A stretch of DNA of 64,000 nt, from contig NC_091017.1 of NCBI RefSeq assembly GCF_041296385.1, positions 8,922,001 to 8,986,000 of the forward strand. Reading direction: 5' to 3'. The stretch is from Aphelocoma coerulescens. Its lineage: Eukaryota > Chordata > Aves > Passeriformes > Corvidae. The notes under the pieces were generated by a model. It saw only the letters and a program-made list of their open reading frames with translations. It had not been told where the DNA came from and ran no database searches. Positions 36,301 to 49,700 of this stretch are shown here, piece after piece (the first letter of the stretch is position 1; the number at the start of each line of letters is the position of its first letter). Both the position numbers and the translations under genes were made by a program.

Positions 36301-39300
36301 GGGGAAAATCATCACGTGGGTATTTCTTTGACTGGATACAATATCCTAAGTAAATGAGGATGTATATGGGCATTTACTGTGAGAGACAATACACTTAAAT
36401 AAAATGGAAGGCATCAATAATATCAAGGAATTTTTTACATGTGTGCTTGTTGCATATTTTGTCCAAAAGATTAGCACGTTCATCACAGAAATGTTTTGCT
36501 CCCTCCTCAGATCAGAATGAGTGGTGGAAAGAGTAGGGTTTGAGCCTGTAAATTATTGTCTGCGTGAATTACTCTAAACACTATACAAGCAAGAAGGCTC
36601 AAAGAGTAAAGATTTGTAAGATTTATCTCTTAGACTTGGGAGGGCTTTTTTAGAATTTATTTACTTTTTAATTCAAGTCAGCTTTACATCTCTCGTATGC
36701 TAGGATGCTAGGACACTTTTCATGTTTTGACAGCATAGAGAGCAGCATGTTAAATAAGCAATGTGGAATTACATTTGTGCAAAAGAAAAATAGGACCAAA
36801 ATGGCTGATGGGTCTGGTTCTGATCACTTACACCAGTGTTACAGATCTGCAGCCCAAGTTTAATTAGCAGAGTTAATCATGATTGATCAGACTCATGGAA
36901 AAGGCGGGGTGTCACATTCTCTTTTGCCATGAGTAAGTCTTGGAGCCAGTGAGATGGTAGAGATATGTGATCAGCTCCCTGATTTTAAGGCCAGGCCTGA
37001 CTCCAATGAAATTGGAAGCCTCTGCCAAGCAGCTTAGTGTTGTCAGGTCCTGGGCACTGCGCCACTGGAAAATAGCCATGTTGGATTTCTGTTCTGCGGT
37101 CCCAGCTCACCCCACGTGTTGGAAGGAGGCATGGAAATGTAGAGCCCAGCTGTAGTGCAGATGTACCATCTCAGATGCTCAGATGCACACTCTGTGGAAT
37201 ACTTGTTTCTGGGTTACAGCACAAAGGGACCGAAAAGTCAGCTTCTGAACCTGTTATTCTAAACTAAGGAAGTTCATTAATGGAAAAGGAGAAGCAAAAT
37301 TAGACAAAACGGGGTGCTCAGATTACAGAACTGCAGACACCTGAGTAAAAAATTCCCTGTGCAGTAAATGGGAAAACAGTCTAACACAAAAGTTGATGCA
37401 GAGCTTGAGTCAAACCTTGAACCACTCCCTATTTGCTCCAATTTATAATAACCATTAAAATCTTTTGGAAGTGATATGTGCAAGACACACATTCTTCTAT
37501 CACGATACTTTTCTTGATATTTGTATTTCTTCATACCTAGTATCCGTAAAAGAAGTTGATATCTGTTTCAGTTTTTTAATTTAAAATTTCATGTGTTTAG
37601 TCAAATGAATATAATTTTGTGTGATTTTAGAAATATTTTTTAAATTCTTAACTTTTATTTCTTAATTATAGGTTTACTGTGCTTTAATTGAAAATACTAG
37701 AGGAAGCAGACTTGACCTGCACATAGCCCTTTTACTTTAAAATGTTTGGTATTTTAATAGCTTATAAACTCTTTCCAATTCTTTCCTTAGTAGGTGATTA
37801 CTTGAATTGAATGAATAACTTTTTTTTTTCTACAAACCACCATTTTTCTAATGAAAGAAAATTGAAATTTTCCCAGACAGTTCTAAATTTAAACAACTTA
37901 ACTTTACTGTGCGTGCACTTCTTTTGTTTCTCTCTTCTCCAAACATTGTGCCGAATTAGTTTACATAAAGAAATACTGAGAAAAACAAATAGTGGTATAA
38001 TAGTGGGAAATAATCATCAAGTCAGCATTTCAGAATCCAGTGACTATTACACACAGCATAAATCTGGGACTCAGAAGTAAATGCATCGAGCTGTTTTTTG
38101 TATGTTGTGTGATCTACACACCTAATTAACCCAACTTTAGGGCCTTAACATTTCACAGGAGATTGCTTGTTAAGTGAAGCAAGTAACAACTTCAGAATTA
38201 TTTAAAAACATAATCTGTTTTACCAGAACACTTCCCTCACTGTATTACTTACCTGATCATTTATCTGGGAGAAAATTCAAACAGAAATGTAGTTGTGACT
38301 GCATCATTTAAGTACTATTGATGTTCTGAGGTGCACTTCCCGCCAACAGGTTATTCACATGAGATGGATATAAAAGGTTAACTTAGATGCCTCTTTCATC
38401 AGCAGCTTTTATAAGCAGATTTACACACTGGGTACTGTGACTGCATGTTTATTTGTACATTGCATCCCATAGCCAATCCAAATTACTATCAACAGAGAGG
38501 AAAGAAGAACACATAGGAAGTAAAATTGCCTATAAAGCATTATAATATGGTGAGAAAGGTTACTGGCTGCACATCCCACTTGCTATTTTGCCTAATTAAA
38601 AAAATTAGCTTCAGATATGGCCACAGATGTTCCAGGCTCATGATATTCAGACCCATCTTTTTTTACTTGAATGATTTGTACAGGCCAGCATTTAGTCTCA
38701 TGGACAAACATACAGCTCCCATTCTTACAAAGAGAAAACAAACTATCTGCATTTACAGTAGGCTTTAAATTTGCCAGGGAGACTCAGCCCGATACAAAAG
38801 GACAAAAAAATACAAAAGGCCAGGTAAGAAAGGCTATTCTGTGTATTTAGAGAAGCTTTTGACTTAGTAGTTTCTCTTCACAAAAAAGTGATCCTTTGAT
38901 CATACTTAGAAATGCAAAATTCTACCAGTATGACAGTATATCACCATTCTTAATATTGAATGTCTGCTTTGTATTGCCAGCTGTATTTACAGGGCCATGA
39001 GGTACTTTGAAGGAAAAGAAAGGCATTTTTATGGAGATGAAATTAAAGTCTGTATACTCTAAGGTGCTTGGTATCTAACATGAAATTATGCATATGCTTC
39101 TTAGGTCAAGGTGTGTATCAAAAATTATTGCTAGTGAGAATGAACAGCTCCAACAGTGACTCAAGGATGAAGCAGTAATTTTCTACTGAATGAAGAAAAT
39201 ACTCTGGTTGAACGAGAAAGGAGAGAGGAAGAGGATGAGTCAACACTAGGAATCTGGAGATGGAGAGTAAGAAGCAATCAGTTTTGTGTTTTCTGTACAC

Positions 39301-42300
39301 ACAAAGCTTACTTTTTCAGTAGCAGAAATGCCGGCTATGCCCAGAAGGGAGGACAGCTTATTTTGAGGCAAACCCACCTGCCATAACCCCTCTTGGGGCT
39401 GCTCAGATCTGTGCTGGTGAAAGCCTAGTATGACTTTACTGCCAGGATCACAACTTGTACAAGATAAACTAAGAAATTTAGTTCTCAAGGAAGTAAAAAG
39501 GCACCTTGTGGAATTTTCAGGAGAACATAATTGTGTGATTCTTAGTAATTGTCACTGGAGTTGCTGCATATACCTAAATACTCTTGGAAAGCCACACAAC
39601 CATAAATCCCTAGGCATCCAGCTACTTGGAAACATTTGGTTCTCAGACCCTAGAGATATTTAAGAGAGAGATTCAAGCAAGCTCAGTGAGCAGCTTAGAA
39701 ATTAGGGGGGAAAAAAAAGGTCACTAACTTAGCAGGTTAACTTTTTCCTGATCATGTTTTTGTACATTCTATTGCACAGCCATTTCTGAAATAGCTTACT
39801 ATAACTGATGCACAAAAATAATATGATTGACTTAGAGGAAACATGCTTTAAAAAATTCAGGACAAGATATTTAGGCTAATAACATTTCTGAACAGCTTGT
39901 TTGGGAGAAATGTACTTGTACACATTTGGCAAGCATACTGTATTGCATCTACATGAAAAAAAGAGCAAGAACAAGCAAAGTGTTACATGATATTAAATAA
40001 GATCAGATGTTGTTCTTGAATAATGCATTCAGCTACACTTGTTCCAATTCAAAACTGAAAAATAATTATTAACATGCTTTATTTAAAATATGAAATATTT
40101 AACCAAAGTTAAACAAAAAGGTGTTAGAAATGAAAGACTGATTTCACAAAGCCGTTGAAAAGAAAAATGTCAGAGAAAATAAAAAACAACCAACCAAACC
40201 AAAAAAGGGAACCTAAGAACAATTAAGAACACCTCACTGAGAATGCAGACAGCAAAGCAAAAACGTTGTACACTAGGTTGAATGTATTTCAGCCTACAGT
40301 GTCTACAGACACTTGTTTTGATTTAGGACATTGTTCTTTTAAGTATTATTCCAGTAAATAATCTCTATGTTACAAGAGTCCTGAAGCTCAGCTGTGACAA
40401 CAGTGGTTATTCTGCCAGATAAGGACAACCAAAAATTAGGCCAGTATCAGGAATGAGGATTGCCATTGATCAGGAGCATATTGGCATGTCATTCTGGTTA
40501 CAATGCAAGTCAGGATAAGAAGGGACAGAGTACTAAAAAAAAAAGGGAAATATTTAAGTTTTAGTCTTCTGCTAGGGAAGAAAAAGCCTACTTTCTAGGC
40601 CTTTGTGTAATTTCTTACTTCATAACTGCTTTTTCCATAGCAAATAATAAATGTGAAGTACCATTAAAATTCCATTTATTTCAACTTTAAGATTAGAGGT
40701 ATATGCAAATGAAAGATGTTATTTTTCTTTTAAAGCTGAATGTTCCGGCATAGCCAGCCACGATGAAGTATCTCTTAACATTATCAGTTATACAGAAAAC
40801 CCTGATGTGCCAGACCGTCTTCTACTCATCATGGGTATACAAACTTGAAACTAGCACAGAGATTTAGGTTTTAGCTCTACTCTCTGCAGGAGTGCATATT
40901 TTTCCATTCCTAACTATCATTTATTTTATGTAATAAAATTGAGATAAATTTCTGACGCTGCCATAGCCACCTGGCTATATTTCCGTTGGCTGACCTGTGC
41001 AGGCCCTGTAGTCATGACAAGTTAAGGGAGCCTTAAAAATAACATGTTTTGAAAGCTTTCTATATAGATTTGTCTAAGAAAATCCTCAGTAGCTGGCTTT
41101 CAAGTTAACCTTGAATGTATATTGCAAGGCAGAATCTGTGTGTGATCCAAATCTCCAAGCTATTTGTCTTTTTGATATGGAAAAGAAGAAAGATAGCTTT
41201 CCTTTTTGGGGTAGATGAAATTAATAATTAAATATTATTTCAGTGATATAAATCACCTTCTTCATGTATTTTCAGATACAAGGTGATTTGCATAGCCCTT
41301 TATATTTTTTTTAAGAGGAAATTTAGGAAATTCATCACCTTTCTTTAGAAAATTTGCATTTTGATTACCTCTTACAAAGAGTTATTTGTAAATCAATACA
41401 CATACCTATCAGGTTACTCAGTGTCCCATTGTATACTATTCACTGGTTTTCAGAGAGAGGATGGTGATCTCCACATGCAGCCTCAACAATTCTATGATGC
41501 AGCCATTGTCCTGATTCAGCAGCAGTGCTGAGCTGAATTCGGGTGTACTGCAGAACTGGGACATTTGAGTTAGAGCCAAGAAAAGTCAGAGTTCACATTG
41601 ATTGATCTAACTGATGCTTATCTTGTTTTAAGAAAGGGAAAATTTTGGATCAACTACCAGTATTACAACACAAACTGTTCATCATAAACCAGAAAATACT
41701 TGAGATACAGCTGGGAAAAAGCCAGTATTCAAACTTCAGCATTCTGAGTTGAACAGTACATTAATGACCACTTTTTTCTTTTGTTTCAGATAAACAGTTA
41801 ATTTGACAAACCCAAACCTTTAACACAAGAGACTTATTTTGTTTTAAATTCTGAAAGGGCTCTTGCTTATAATTTTGGTTACACTGTGAGATTTATACTT
41901 TTAAAATATGGTTGTCAAAATGTTTTTGTCCTAATGTCATTTACTTACCTATCTTCATGCTGTTTGAGGACACAGTATTAAAACTGAAATGTTTCTTTTC
42001 TAATCCATTAATTCAGAACTGTAATCACAGTGTGTTGTTTTCTTTCTCCCTTTTTCTGTAGCTGCTTTTCTTGGGTTCCACTTCTTTGCTGCTGTTGGAG
42101 AGAGGGATTTAAAGTGACAGATAACAGAGCATTCCAATCAATTGTTTCTACTGTGTGCATACTTTGTGCCATGCTTCAGACATGCTCTTGTTTTTTTTTC
42201 CTCTTAAGTGGTTCAAACCCCTTTTAATTCATAAGAAAAACATTAGGCATAATGTTTTTTTAACCATGATATGTTATGATGTCTTCTTCAAATTGTGTTC

Positions 42301-42847
42301 CTTCCTTGTGCAGATAGATACTGGAGTGTTGGAAGCAATTAACATAACTCAGAGAACTAATTTCCTGTGGTTCTTTAACTCTGTATTTATGGCTTTCAAA
42401 AGAGTGGATCTGTACTTTAAGGATTAGTACAGTCTATAAATTTTAGTTGTCTGACTCTCTTCCTTTTTATTTTTTAAGGAATTAAGATAAGAAAAATTCA
42501 TTGGTGGCTGGAAATCACATTAAAAAAAAGGCAACCCGCTTTGTAAAAAGAAGGGGTTTTTCTTCCTTTTCCTCCTAAATCTCCCCCCTCCCCCACAAAA
42601 AAAGGGATTTAAGGTGTACTGCAGAAGGCCTCAGCCATCTCCTCTGCAACTGGGTTGGTCACACACTCTTCTACTTCTCTTTCTGAATTTTTGGAGCCAG
42701 ATTTGCATGACCCAGAACCAGGTGATTCCCACATCTACAGCATGACCTGTTGCACTGCCACTGATCAGGGGAATGAGTCAGTTATGGATAAAAAAGGATT
42801 CGGATTTTCTCCCCAAACAGCTTTTGCCAACATGATGGGTCTCCGAG
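33359..42847. other. Noncoding stretch, no gene recognised
   Basis: Unique, strongly AT-rich sequence with many homopolymer A and T runs. Open frames such as 35152-35388 (minus), 37811-38080 and 38526-38768 match nothing I know. An AT-core-rich block at about 35980-36062 and a microexon-like splice pair at 38253-38264 are the only items worth marking. Confidence 0.65.
38253..38264 (-). other. Candidate 12-nt microexon (unconfirmed)
   Basis: On the minus strand the acceptor TTTCTGTTTGAATTTTCTCCCAG ends at 38265, with a long pyrimidine tract. Twelve bases, ATAAATGATCAG, follow, and then an ideal donor CAG|GTAAGTAA whose GT is at 38252-38251. Twelve bases would insert four residues (I-N-D-Q in frame 1) without shifting frame, like neuronal microexons. 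Both sites are the best-matched pair I found in the window. No host gene is recognised, so a chance pair cannot be excluded. Confidence 0.25.
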
Positions 42848-42948
42848 CCACTTGTCTAGTGGAAAGTGACTTTGCTCATTTCAGGGGTATCAGACTATAT
42901 AATCTTTAAGGTTGCTTCCAACCCAAATCATTCTGTGATTCAATGACA
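42848..42948 (+). mobile_element. CR1 LINE 3' tail fragment
   Basis: CACTTGTCTAGTGGAAAGTG, CATTTCAGGGGTATCAGACT and ATAATCTTTAAGGTTGCTTCC follow one another and end in CCAAATCATTCTGTGATTCAATG. This is the order of the avian CR1 3' end. Typical copies read TTGGACTAGATGATCTTTAA where this one has ATCAGACTATATAATC, so it is diverged. The true 5' limit may lie further left, towards 42.6 kb. Confidence 0.85.
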
Positions 42949-43385
42949 GATCCCCACACCTCGTTCCCAGCAGGGCCAGGTGCCAGCGCTGCCCATCCCA
43001 AGGGCACCAATCCCCCAGGCCTCACAGACACTCCTGAGTGGACGGAGCTGCCAGGCACCTCCATGTGTGCTTTGTCAGACCAGCTTCACTGGGATTTTCC
43101 AACCTCAAGTGGCCCATTTAGGGGCATTAAGGCCCCTCCTGGTGCCAGGCCATGGGGCATTAATGGCCCTGGCTGGATACACCTGGAATGGCTCATTATC
43201 TATGGGAGCCATGATGCCGCGCCTTCCCTCGCAGGGGCTGCTCCACCACCACCACCTCTTTTGAGTGTCATGCCCTGTGTTCTTCATGAGGCAAAAACTT
43301 CATCCAGAGGCAGGGAAAGCTGCCAAAAATTTTGCCATCCAACAGGAGGAGGGCATCCAGCCCAGGTTCAAGCTGTGTGAGCCTT
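42949..43385. other. GC-rich insert, probably repeat-derived
   Basis: Immediately after the CR1 tail the base composition jumps to GC-rich with scattered CpG, unlike both flanks. It contains two near-palindromic copies, GGGGCATTAAGGCCCC at 43121-43136 and GGGGCATTAATGGCCC at 43154-43169, 33 bases apart. A 145-codon plus-strand frame (42943-43380) spans it, rich in proline, glycine and alanine. That frame has no recognisable domain and starts inside the CR1 tail, so it is more likely a by-product of composition than a gene. The block could be part of an unrecognised LTR or an inserted unit; I cannot name it. Confidence 0.5.
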
Positions 43386-43697
43386 TTTTTTTTTAATTGA
43401 ATACTGTGGTATTCTCTCCAAAATCCTTTTGCACCTCAGCCTGGAACTTACTGAAAAGTGGTGGGAAAGGTCCTGTTGAGCAGCAAAGGACCTTGAAAAA
43501 AATGGTCCAAATTCTGCCTTGAAACACTGACTTTTTCTTTTAATCTTTTGCACAAAATATGTACAAATCCACAAGGAAACCCAAGCCCAACGTTCTCCTG
43601 AAACCCTCTATCTTACTAGAGAAATTGGTGAAAATTGAACAAAAATAATCTTAAGGTTGTCCCAATGCAGGAACATGTCTTAAGGTCTGAACAGGGC

Positions 43698-43720
43698 GGG
43701 GGGGGGGGGGGGGGGGGGGG
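43698..43720. repeat. Poly(G) tract, 23 G
   Basis: An uninterrupted run of G follows AACAGGGC and ends at TGGAATTGG. It yields a false polyglycine in the plus-strand frame at 43635-43934. Runs this long are hard to sequence and their true length is uncertain. Confidence 0.95.
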
Positions 43721-46700
43721 TGGAATTGGATATATTCAGAGCAACACTGAGATGCAAACAAGGTCAAATATTGGTAATCAAAATGAAAGTTCACTTATAT
43801 TCTCCATCAAAGAAGAGACAAAGGAAGAGAACAGAAAAGGAGGGAAAAGAGAAGAACTACAGAAAGCAAGAAAGGCAATCACCTGCAGATCTTATCAATG
43901 GAACCTGGCAATGGCAAAACAAGTCACTCTTTAATAGTCCTTTACAAAGGTTAACTTATTTCTTTCAATTCTTTGACTGGCTCTGTCTTTGGGGAACTTG
44001 GTGTTTGGTTTGTCATCTCATAGAGTGCACTTCATTCTCATCTGATTAATGAGCTTCACCTCTGGCGTCTCAAGCTGCCATCAACAGGTAGCTGTGCTCT
44101 GCTACAGGAATGGTATAAATCTGAAGAATACTATTACTGTGGTTGAGGTTTGTTGAAATTGGGGTACTTACGACCACCTCCAAGCCCTCCTGATCACTTT
44201 ACATTCTATAGTAAGTAAAACAACTTCTCACAAAGGAGTATAAGGCAAGTTTTAATGCATTTTATCTGTCTTCTAATGTAACCTGGTAATGAAAATGATA
44301 AAAGATAGGCAATACTAGGGGATTTAAATATGTTTTGCAACCGGTGACCAGAATTTATAGTTGGGACATCTCTTTCCTTATTACGATTGTAATGTGAATT
44401 ACTGAGTCCTATTCATCCTCTGCTACAGGATCTATGGGCTCAGAATCTTGATGACCCTTTAAAAATAATGTAGCCTGTATGCATAGAAAATACTAGAGAC
44501 GTGGTGTGTTAAACCAGAAGGGTTGAAAATAGAATAAAATATCAACATTCATATGTTTGTTTTGGAAACTTCTTGGTTGAGTGCTGAAATACTCTGACAA
44601 TTAAATATCTGCAAGAGATCCTATACACGCTGTATCACCAGGTTTTCCACTTTGTTGCAAGGAGGGGAAACAGCTAACCCACTGCCACTGAGGGGGAAAA
44701 TAACAACTACAGTAAATCTCTGCAGAGATCATCAGGCCATTGGCAAAAATAATTTGACATTCTAACAGTATCTTCTGGTGTAATCATACATTTTTATTAA
44801 GGACATGACTCTACATGTAGAGCAGAAAAATGTTCTGTTATAGAATCAATATATTCCGTCATTCAGTCCATGTGGAAAGGGGGCAAAATGTGGCTGGAGT
44901 AAAAGGAGTTTTACCCTGTGAACTTCCAGCACCTACACTGTAAGTCCAAACTGATTAAACTCCTGTCACCTCCAATAGTAAAAGGGAAAGAGATTTGATG
45001 ATTTTTACAGGACTCTATAAAATCCTGTGATTCTCTGTACTGTGTATGTAGGTGCATGGCTGCTGCATATCATAGCAATGACTAAAAGACTTCGGGGACA
45101 TACAATAGTGTTGGGGTGTTTATTTTCATTGGTTATGCCTAGATCCTGCTAGAGAACCACAACAGTGTAGTGGACTCGATAGGATCAATTCTTTAAAGAA
45201 TCAGTGGCAAATTGATCACTTGCCGAGTGAAGGAAGCTGTTTCAACCTGTTACCAGATGCTATGCTGTGGTGATGTTCTTGGAGCTTTCAGCATCATAGA
45301 ATTATTTTGGATTTCTCCAGGGAATTGTTTCAAGATGTCACTGTGCTCTGGAAGATCCCAGTTCTTTTTGGTTTTGGGGGTTTTTTTGTCCTGTTTCTGA
45401 GGCTCATCCCATAGTTATGGGAACTAGAAGCTAGCTATCCTCTATGCCAAAGACTGATGTCATCAGGGAGCCTAAACTCCCTTTTCCTATTTCTCCCATC
45501 CTCTTGTACCTGTGTATTACTTTGTATGCAGTCAGAAGACACAGGAGTTATGAATTAGAACTTGGTAGACAAGCTTGATGGCTCCAGCAGAAAGCACATG
45601 GTGGAACCTGGTTGATTCCTCAGCTCACAATCCATATGCCAGATGCTGTAGTTGAGCGTATCTGCAGGGACTTATGTAAGAGCTCTGTCAGTGAGACAGA
45701 TTTGGCAAGAATCTTCTTGAAAGCCAAACAAAGAAGCTGGAGAAAGGTGTGGAAGCACACAAGGATTTCTGCCAGCAGTTGTGCAGCCAAGCAAGAATCA
45801 ATTATTTTTTTGTTGTTGTTTTTGTTTCGGTTTTGGTTTTTTTAACTCTCAAAATATTTTGTAGCTGGTTAGAGAGCAAAATACAAAAGTTGTGCAAGAC
45901 TTCAGTTTGTGCTTATTGCGGTAATAATTTCAAACCCTATGATAGAAGCTAGGCATTTAAAATAATGTTAGGACAAGAAGGAGAGGGACAAAAAAGGATT
46001 GTTTTAAGGAATTAATCTGTTCTAATTGCAACCCAATTTTACAGGGGATAGAATGTGATGTGTAATAATGGCACCTTTGTCCATCTTGTAGAGTACACAG
46101 CAGGTTTTCTGTATACAAAATAGAGTCAATTTTGTCTTGCAGACCCTGTATCCAGGCCCAGAATGGTAAACCAAACAAATGCTTTATAATGTCCTGTATT
46201 TTAAGTAGAGAGGAAAGGAAAATATTTGCTGTGCCTGTAGGACTTGCTATCTGTCTCTCCTGTTGACAGTGTGCCACATTATATAGATGGATACCCTTTC
46301 ACTGGACCAATGAGCTAAATGAATTTGTGAATAGTATCAGTTGTCCTGAAACTACAGTTTCACTGAGTAAACCTTTTCAGAAAAAAGGTTATCATAGTCT
46401 CACTAAAAATATGGCTGTGATAGACCCAGGCAGCTCGAGCTTCCCATGCCTGCTGTTTCCTTTGGAATTTTGCTTGTGATAAATTGCCGTAAAATGGTGA
46501 TGAAAGGAGAAAAGTTGGGGGTATATTTTGTTTACCCTAGTGGAAGAATGAATTCATGCCAAATTGTGAGATTTGGGACTAATCTTATGTTAAAGATTAC
46601 TGAGTGTCTGCAGAACCCTGTGGGCTTCAGTAAATCACTCTGCAGGGGAACAGCTATCTGGCTTTGCTGGACCTTAAGTCTAGGCACTCTTCTCGGCATG

Positions 46701-49700
46701 CTGCTGCTGTCTCTGAGGGTGAATCACTTCCTTCACCTGCCTTACTTTTTCTCATCATGGATCTGAAGAGATCTCCTGTGGAGATCAGCAACGATCTCCT
46801 ATGTGATTCCAGAAATATAAAATCGGGGTGGGGGGGAGGAATTGAAGACATGAGATTCGGATGCAGTCTTTATCACAGACACCGTAGGAAAACACCGATT
46901 CCTTCTTTTTTTGAGTCCCGCAGTCTCTCCTTTATGTATTTTAAAGACTTGTTGTACATAACTATCTACACAGGAAGACCAAACCAGTTGCAGGTACTGT
47001 CATGCCAGGACACCTGTAACTTCAGACTGGTTTTGACTGGTTGAGGCGGTTTAATAAGCAAAGAACTACCTGGAGTAATCTGCACCTAGCCTGAGAGACT
47101 TTTCTTTTATTACACAGCTACACATATGTCTTATATAGCTTAAGTAAGTTTTGGTTTTAAAAACATCTCTAGGGAGAGGGGCAAGCCCGCTATTTATTAT
47201 TATTGCCCTTGCAACCCTGTCCTTGCTAGATTCCCTCTGAACTTGCAAACTCTCTAACCTGTCAGGTAAAACAAACCACAAATGAAGAAAGGTTAGAATG
47301 CAAAATCCCCAGGTCTGTGTTAAAGTGCTGTTTTATCTACTACTAAAATAGTATGTTGCAAAGGTGAAGAGAACCATTAGAGAACAGGTGCCCTGAATGA
47401 GAAAAGATTTCAGACCCTGGACCTAGAAGCCTCTTTGTTGATTTATTTGAGAAAACTACAGTATTTAGTACTTGATTCAGAGCAAAAATGGAGTTTCTCC
47501 ACTCTTCATCTTCAAGTAAAGACAAATGAGCTTTCCTAACAGACCTTGCCCTGCCAATAGGAATAAATGACTGTGATTTCTGAACGCTCTCAAGGAGACC
47601 TGGAGACTCAATATGCAAAATCCCTCATTCTATCATTGAAAGTGCAGCCTTGGATTATTACTGACAGCCAAGATGCAGTTAAAGTAAAGGTCATGCAGAC
47701 TATTGACAATAATAAATTCTAAGATTTGCTATCTTTTTGCTGAGGCCTGCATTAGGCTATGCATCAAAAACCTGTATAAAAAAAAAGTGGTTTGCCCATG
47801 ACCAATAAAAAAATGCAGTGTACATTTTTCAAGCTTGCCTTTTGAAGGAGCTGGAACAGACCTCTTGTATTTCATATTCTTATCTTTTAAATTAACACAC
47901 TGGGAGACCTGCCCACCTAACAGTCAGTTTTCTCCTCTGTGCCCACCCGTAATGCATAACTGAGGTTGCTTAGAATCATCTCTTGACAGTGGGTGTAGCA
48001 TGATAGTATGTTTGAATAATGGCTGAGTGTAAACACTAGCAAGTTAATTCAGTTTTTGGCGTGTAAGCGTAAGGTAAAGAAAAAGTTTTTAATATTACAG
48101 ATTAAGGAATTGCCTGTTTCTAATTGGGAAACAAATATGTATTGCTTCGAGACTCAGGGCACATGGTCATTTTTCTTTGCAACCACTTCATAAAAAATGG
48201 GTTAAAAAAAAAAAGGTACTGGAAGAACAAAGCCAGTAGCTAATAAATAGACCTGCTCAAGGCTTCAGTTATTGATACATAAACGCAGGGAAGAGCAACT
48301 CTCTGAAATGAAGACTTGATAAATGACTTATAATTTTAGCAATGAAATTAATATATGAAACTTTGCTTTTTATTTTTTAACTTTTGACATGGCAGCACCA
48401 TTTAAATCTCTTTCTTTGAATATAATTAATGAATTTGGTTCTTATATAGAACAGATTGAGAATCCTGGATATTCATCGTAGTTCTATGATTTATTCAGAG
48501 AGCAGATAGTCCATAAGGATATACAGTATAACTTGTCATATTTAGAGCTATAACCTAACCCTGATATGGGGAAAAATAATCTTTAGAATAAGAGGGAGCA
48601 GAAGAGTGAAGCTCTTGACCCTTTGTGCTAAGGCTAACAAAACCTGTGCATATTAATTGCCAAATGTGGGCATTTTTGCTACGGGAGCTTTCACCCAGGG
48701 GAGACTGGACAAACACCACCAAGTAACACAGTTTTCAGCTGATGGTAACAACTTTCAACCACTGGTAACTTGGAGAGCTGAACTGGCAATCAAGCAATGA
48801 AAGATGCCATTTTCTCCTTTCATTCCCATAGGTTATGCCCCACACACAGTTTGAGAACAGCAAGATTTGCATTGCATGCATATCAGCTTTTAAAGTACAG
48901 CTGAAGTATCTGAGTATGCTTATGGCCTTGTCACAAAGATTCCTGATGGTTGTATTTAATTGTAGCTAGAATGGAGAAAGCAATAGGGAGAGAAGGGTTT
49001 CTTAAAATCCAATGCTCCTATATCAACTATTAAGTAAACAAACTCATAATTAAATACTGCTTCAAGCACAGAGAAAGTAAGAATGCATAAGGGATTTTCT
49101 ATCTCACACATACTTAACTTTCTTTATTACATTTGATTATTGAGACCCCCCCAAATGCTTCAATTACACTGGCATTTGTTATTAAATAAGTGAAACAAAA
49201 AAGCACATAGAATTTCAAAATAATTTATTTTAAAAACATTTAAAAATTTTTATTAGGCTATCTATTATGACTATAAAATCATTCTATTAGAAATTTGTAT
49301 TATTTTAATAGTCCATAGAAGAGAAATATGTATTTTTAATTGAATTTCCTTAAATTAAGCTTTTAAATTATCCAATTACCACTCAGTTCAATGGAAATCA
49401 GTTAGTACTGAGATAGGAGTGTAGTCTTTGTTTTGTAGATACTATACATATATGTATATAAACTGCAGGATATTTTCAGGGTTTTAAACTATTCCACTGT
49501 TATTTCAGCTGTTGCACCTTCCTTACCTCATCAGGTATCTAGTGCCAGTGCTGTGCTTTCAGTCACCTAAAGTAAATGGAGTGTGCACAGTGAACATTTC
49601 ACAAACTGGCATGGAAATACTGAATTCCTACTATCAGGCCTAATTTCTTCATCTGCATGATGTGTTGACCTAGAATAAGTTAAAATGAAAATGAAAATGT

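Noticed and set aside
38756..38821. Possible plus-strand exon ending GCCAG|GTAAGA
   Set aside because: The acceptor tract is purine-rich, and the unit is A-rich and low in complexity.
42943..43380. 145-codon Pro/Gly/Ala-rich frame in the GC-rich insert
   Set aside because: It begins within the CR1 tail, follows GC composition, and overlaps frames of similar length in another phase.
43635..43934. Polyglycine-containing 99-codon frame
   Set aside because: The glycines come from the G23 tract, and the rest has no recognisable domain.
44170..44203. Possible minus-strand 34-nt exon with GTAAGTACC donor
   Set aside because: The acceptor region is weak and two of the three frames stop at once.
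45288..45330. ATCATAGAATTATTTTGGAT as an antisense CR1 tail
   Set aside because: Only about 20 bases resemble a CR1 end, and the expected following blocks are absent.
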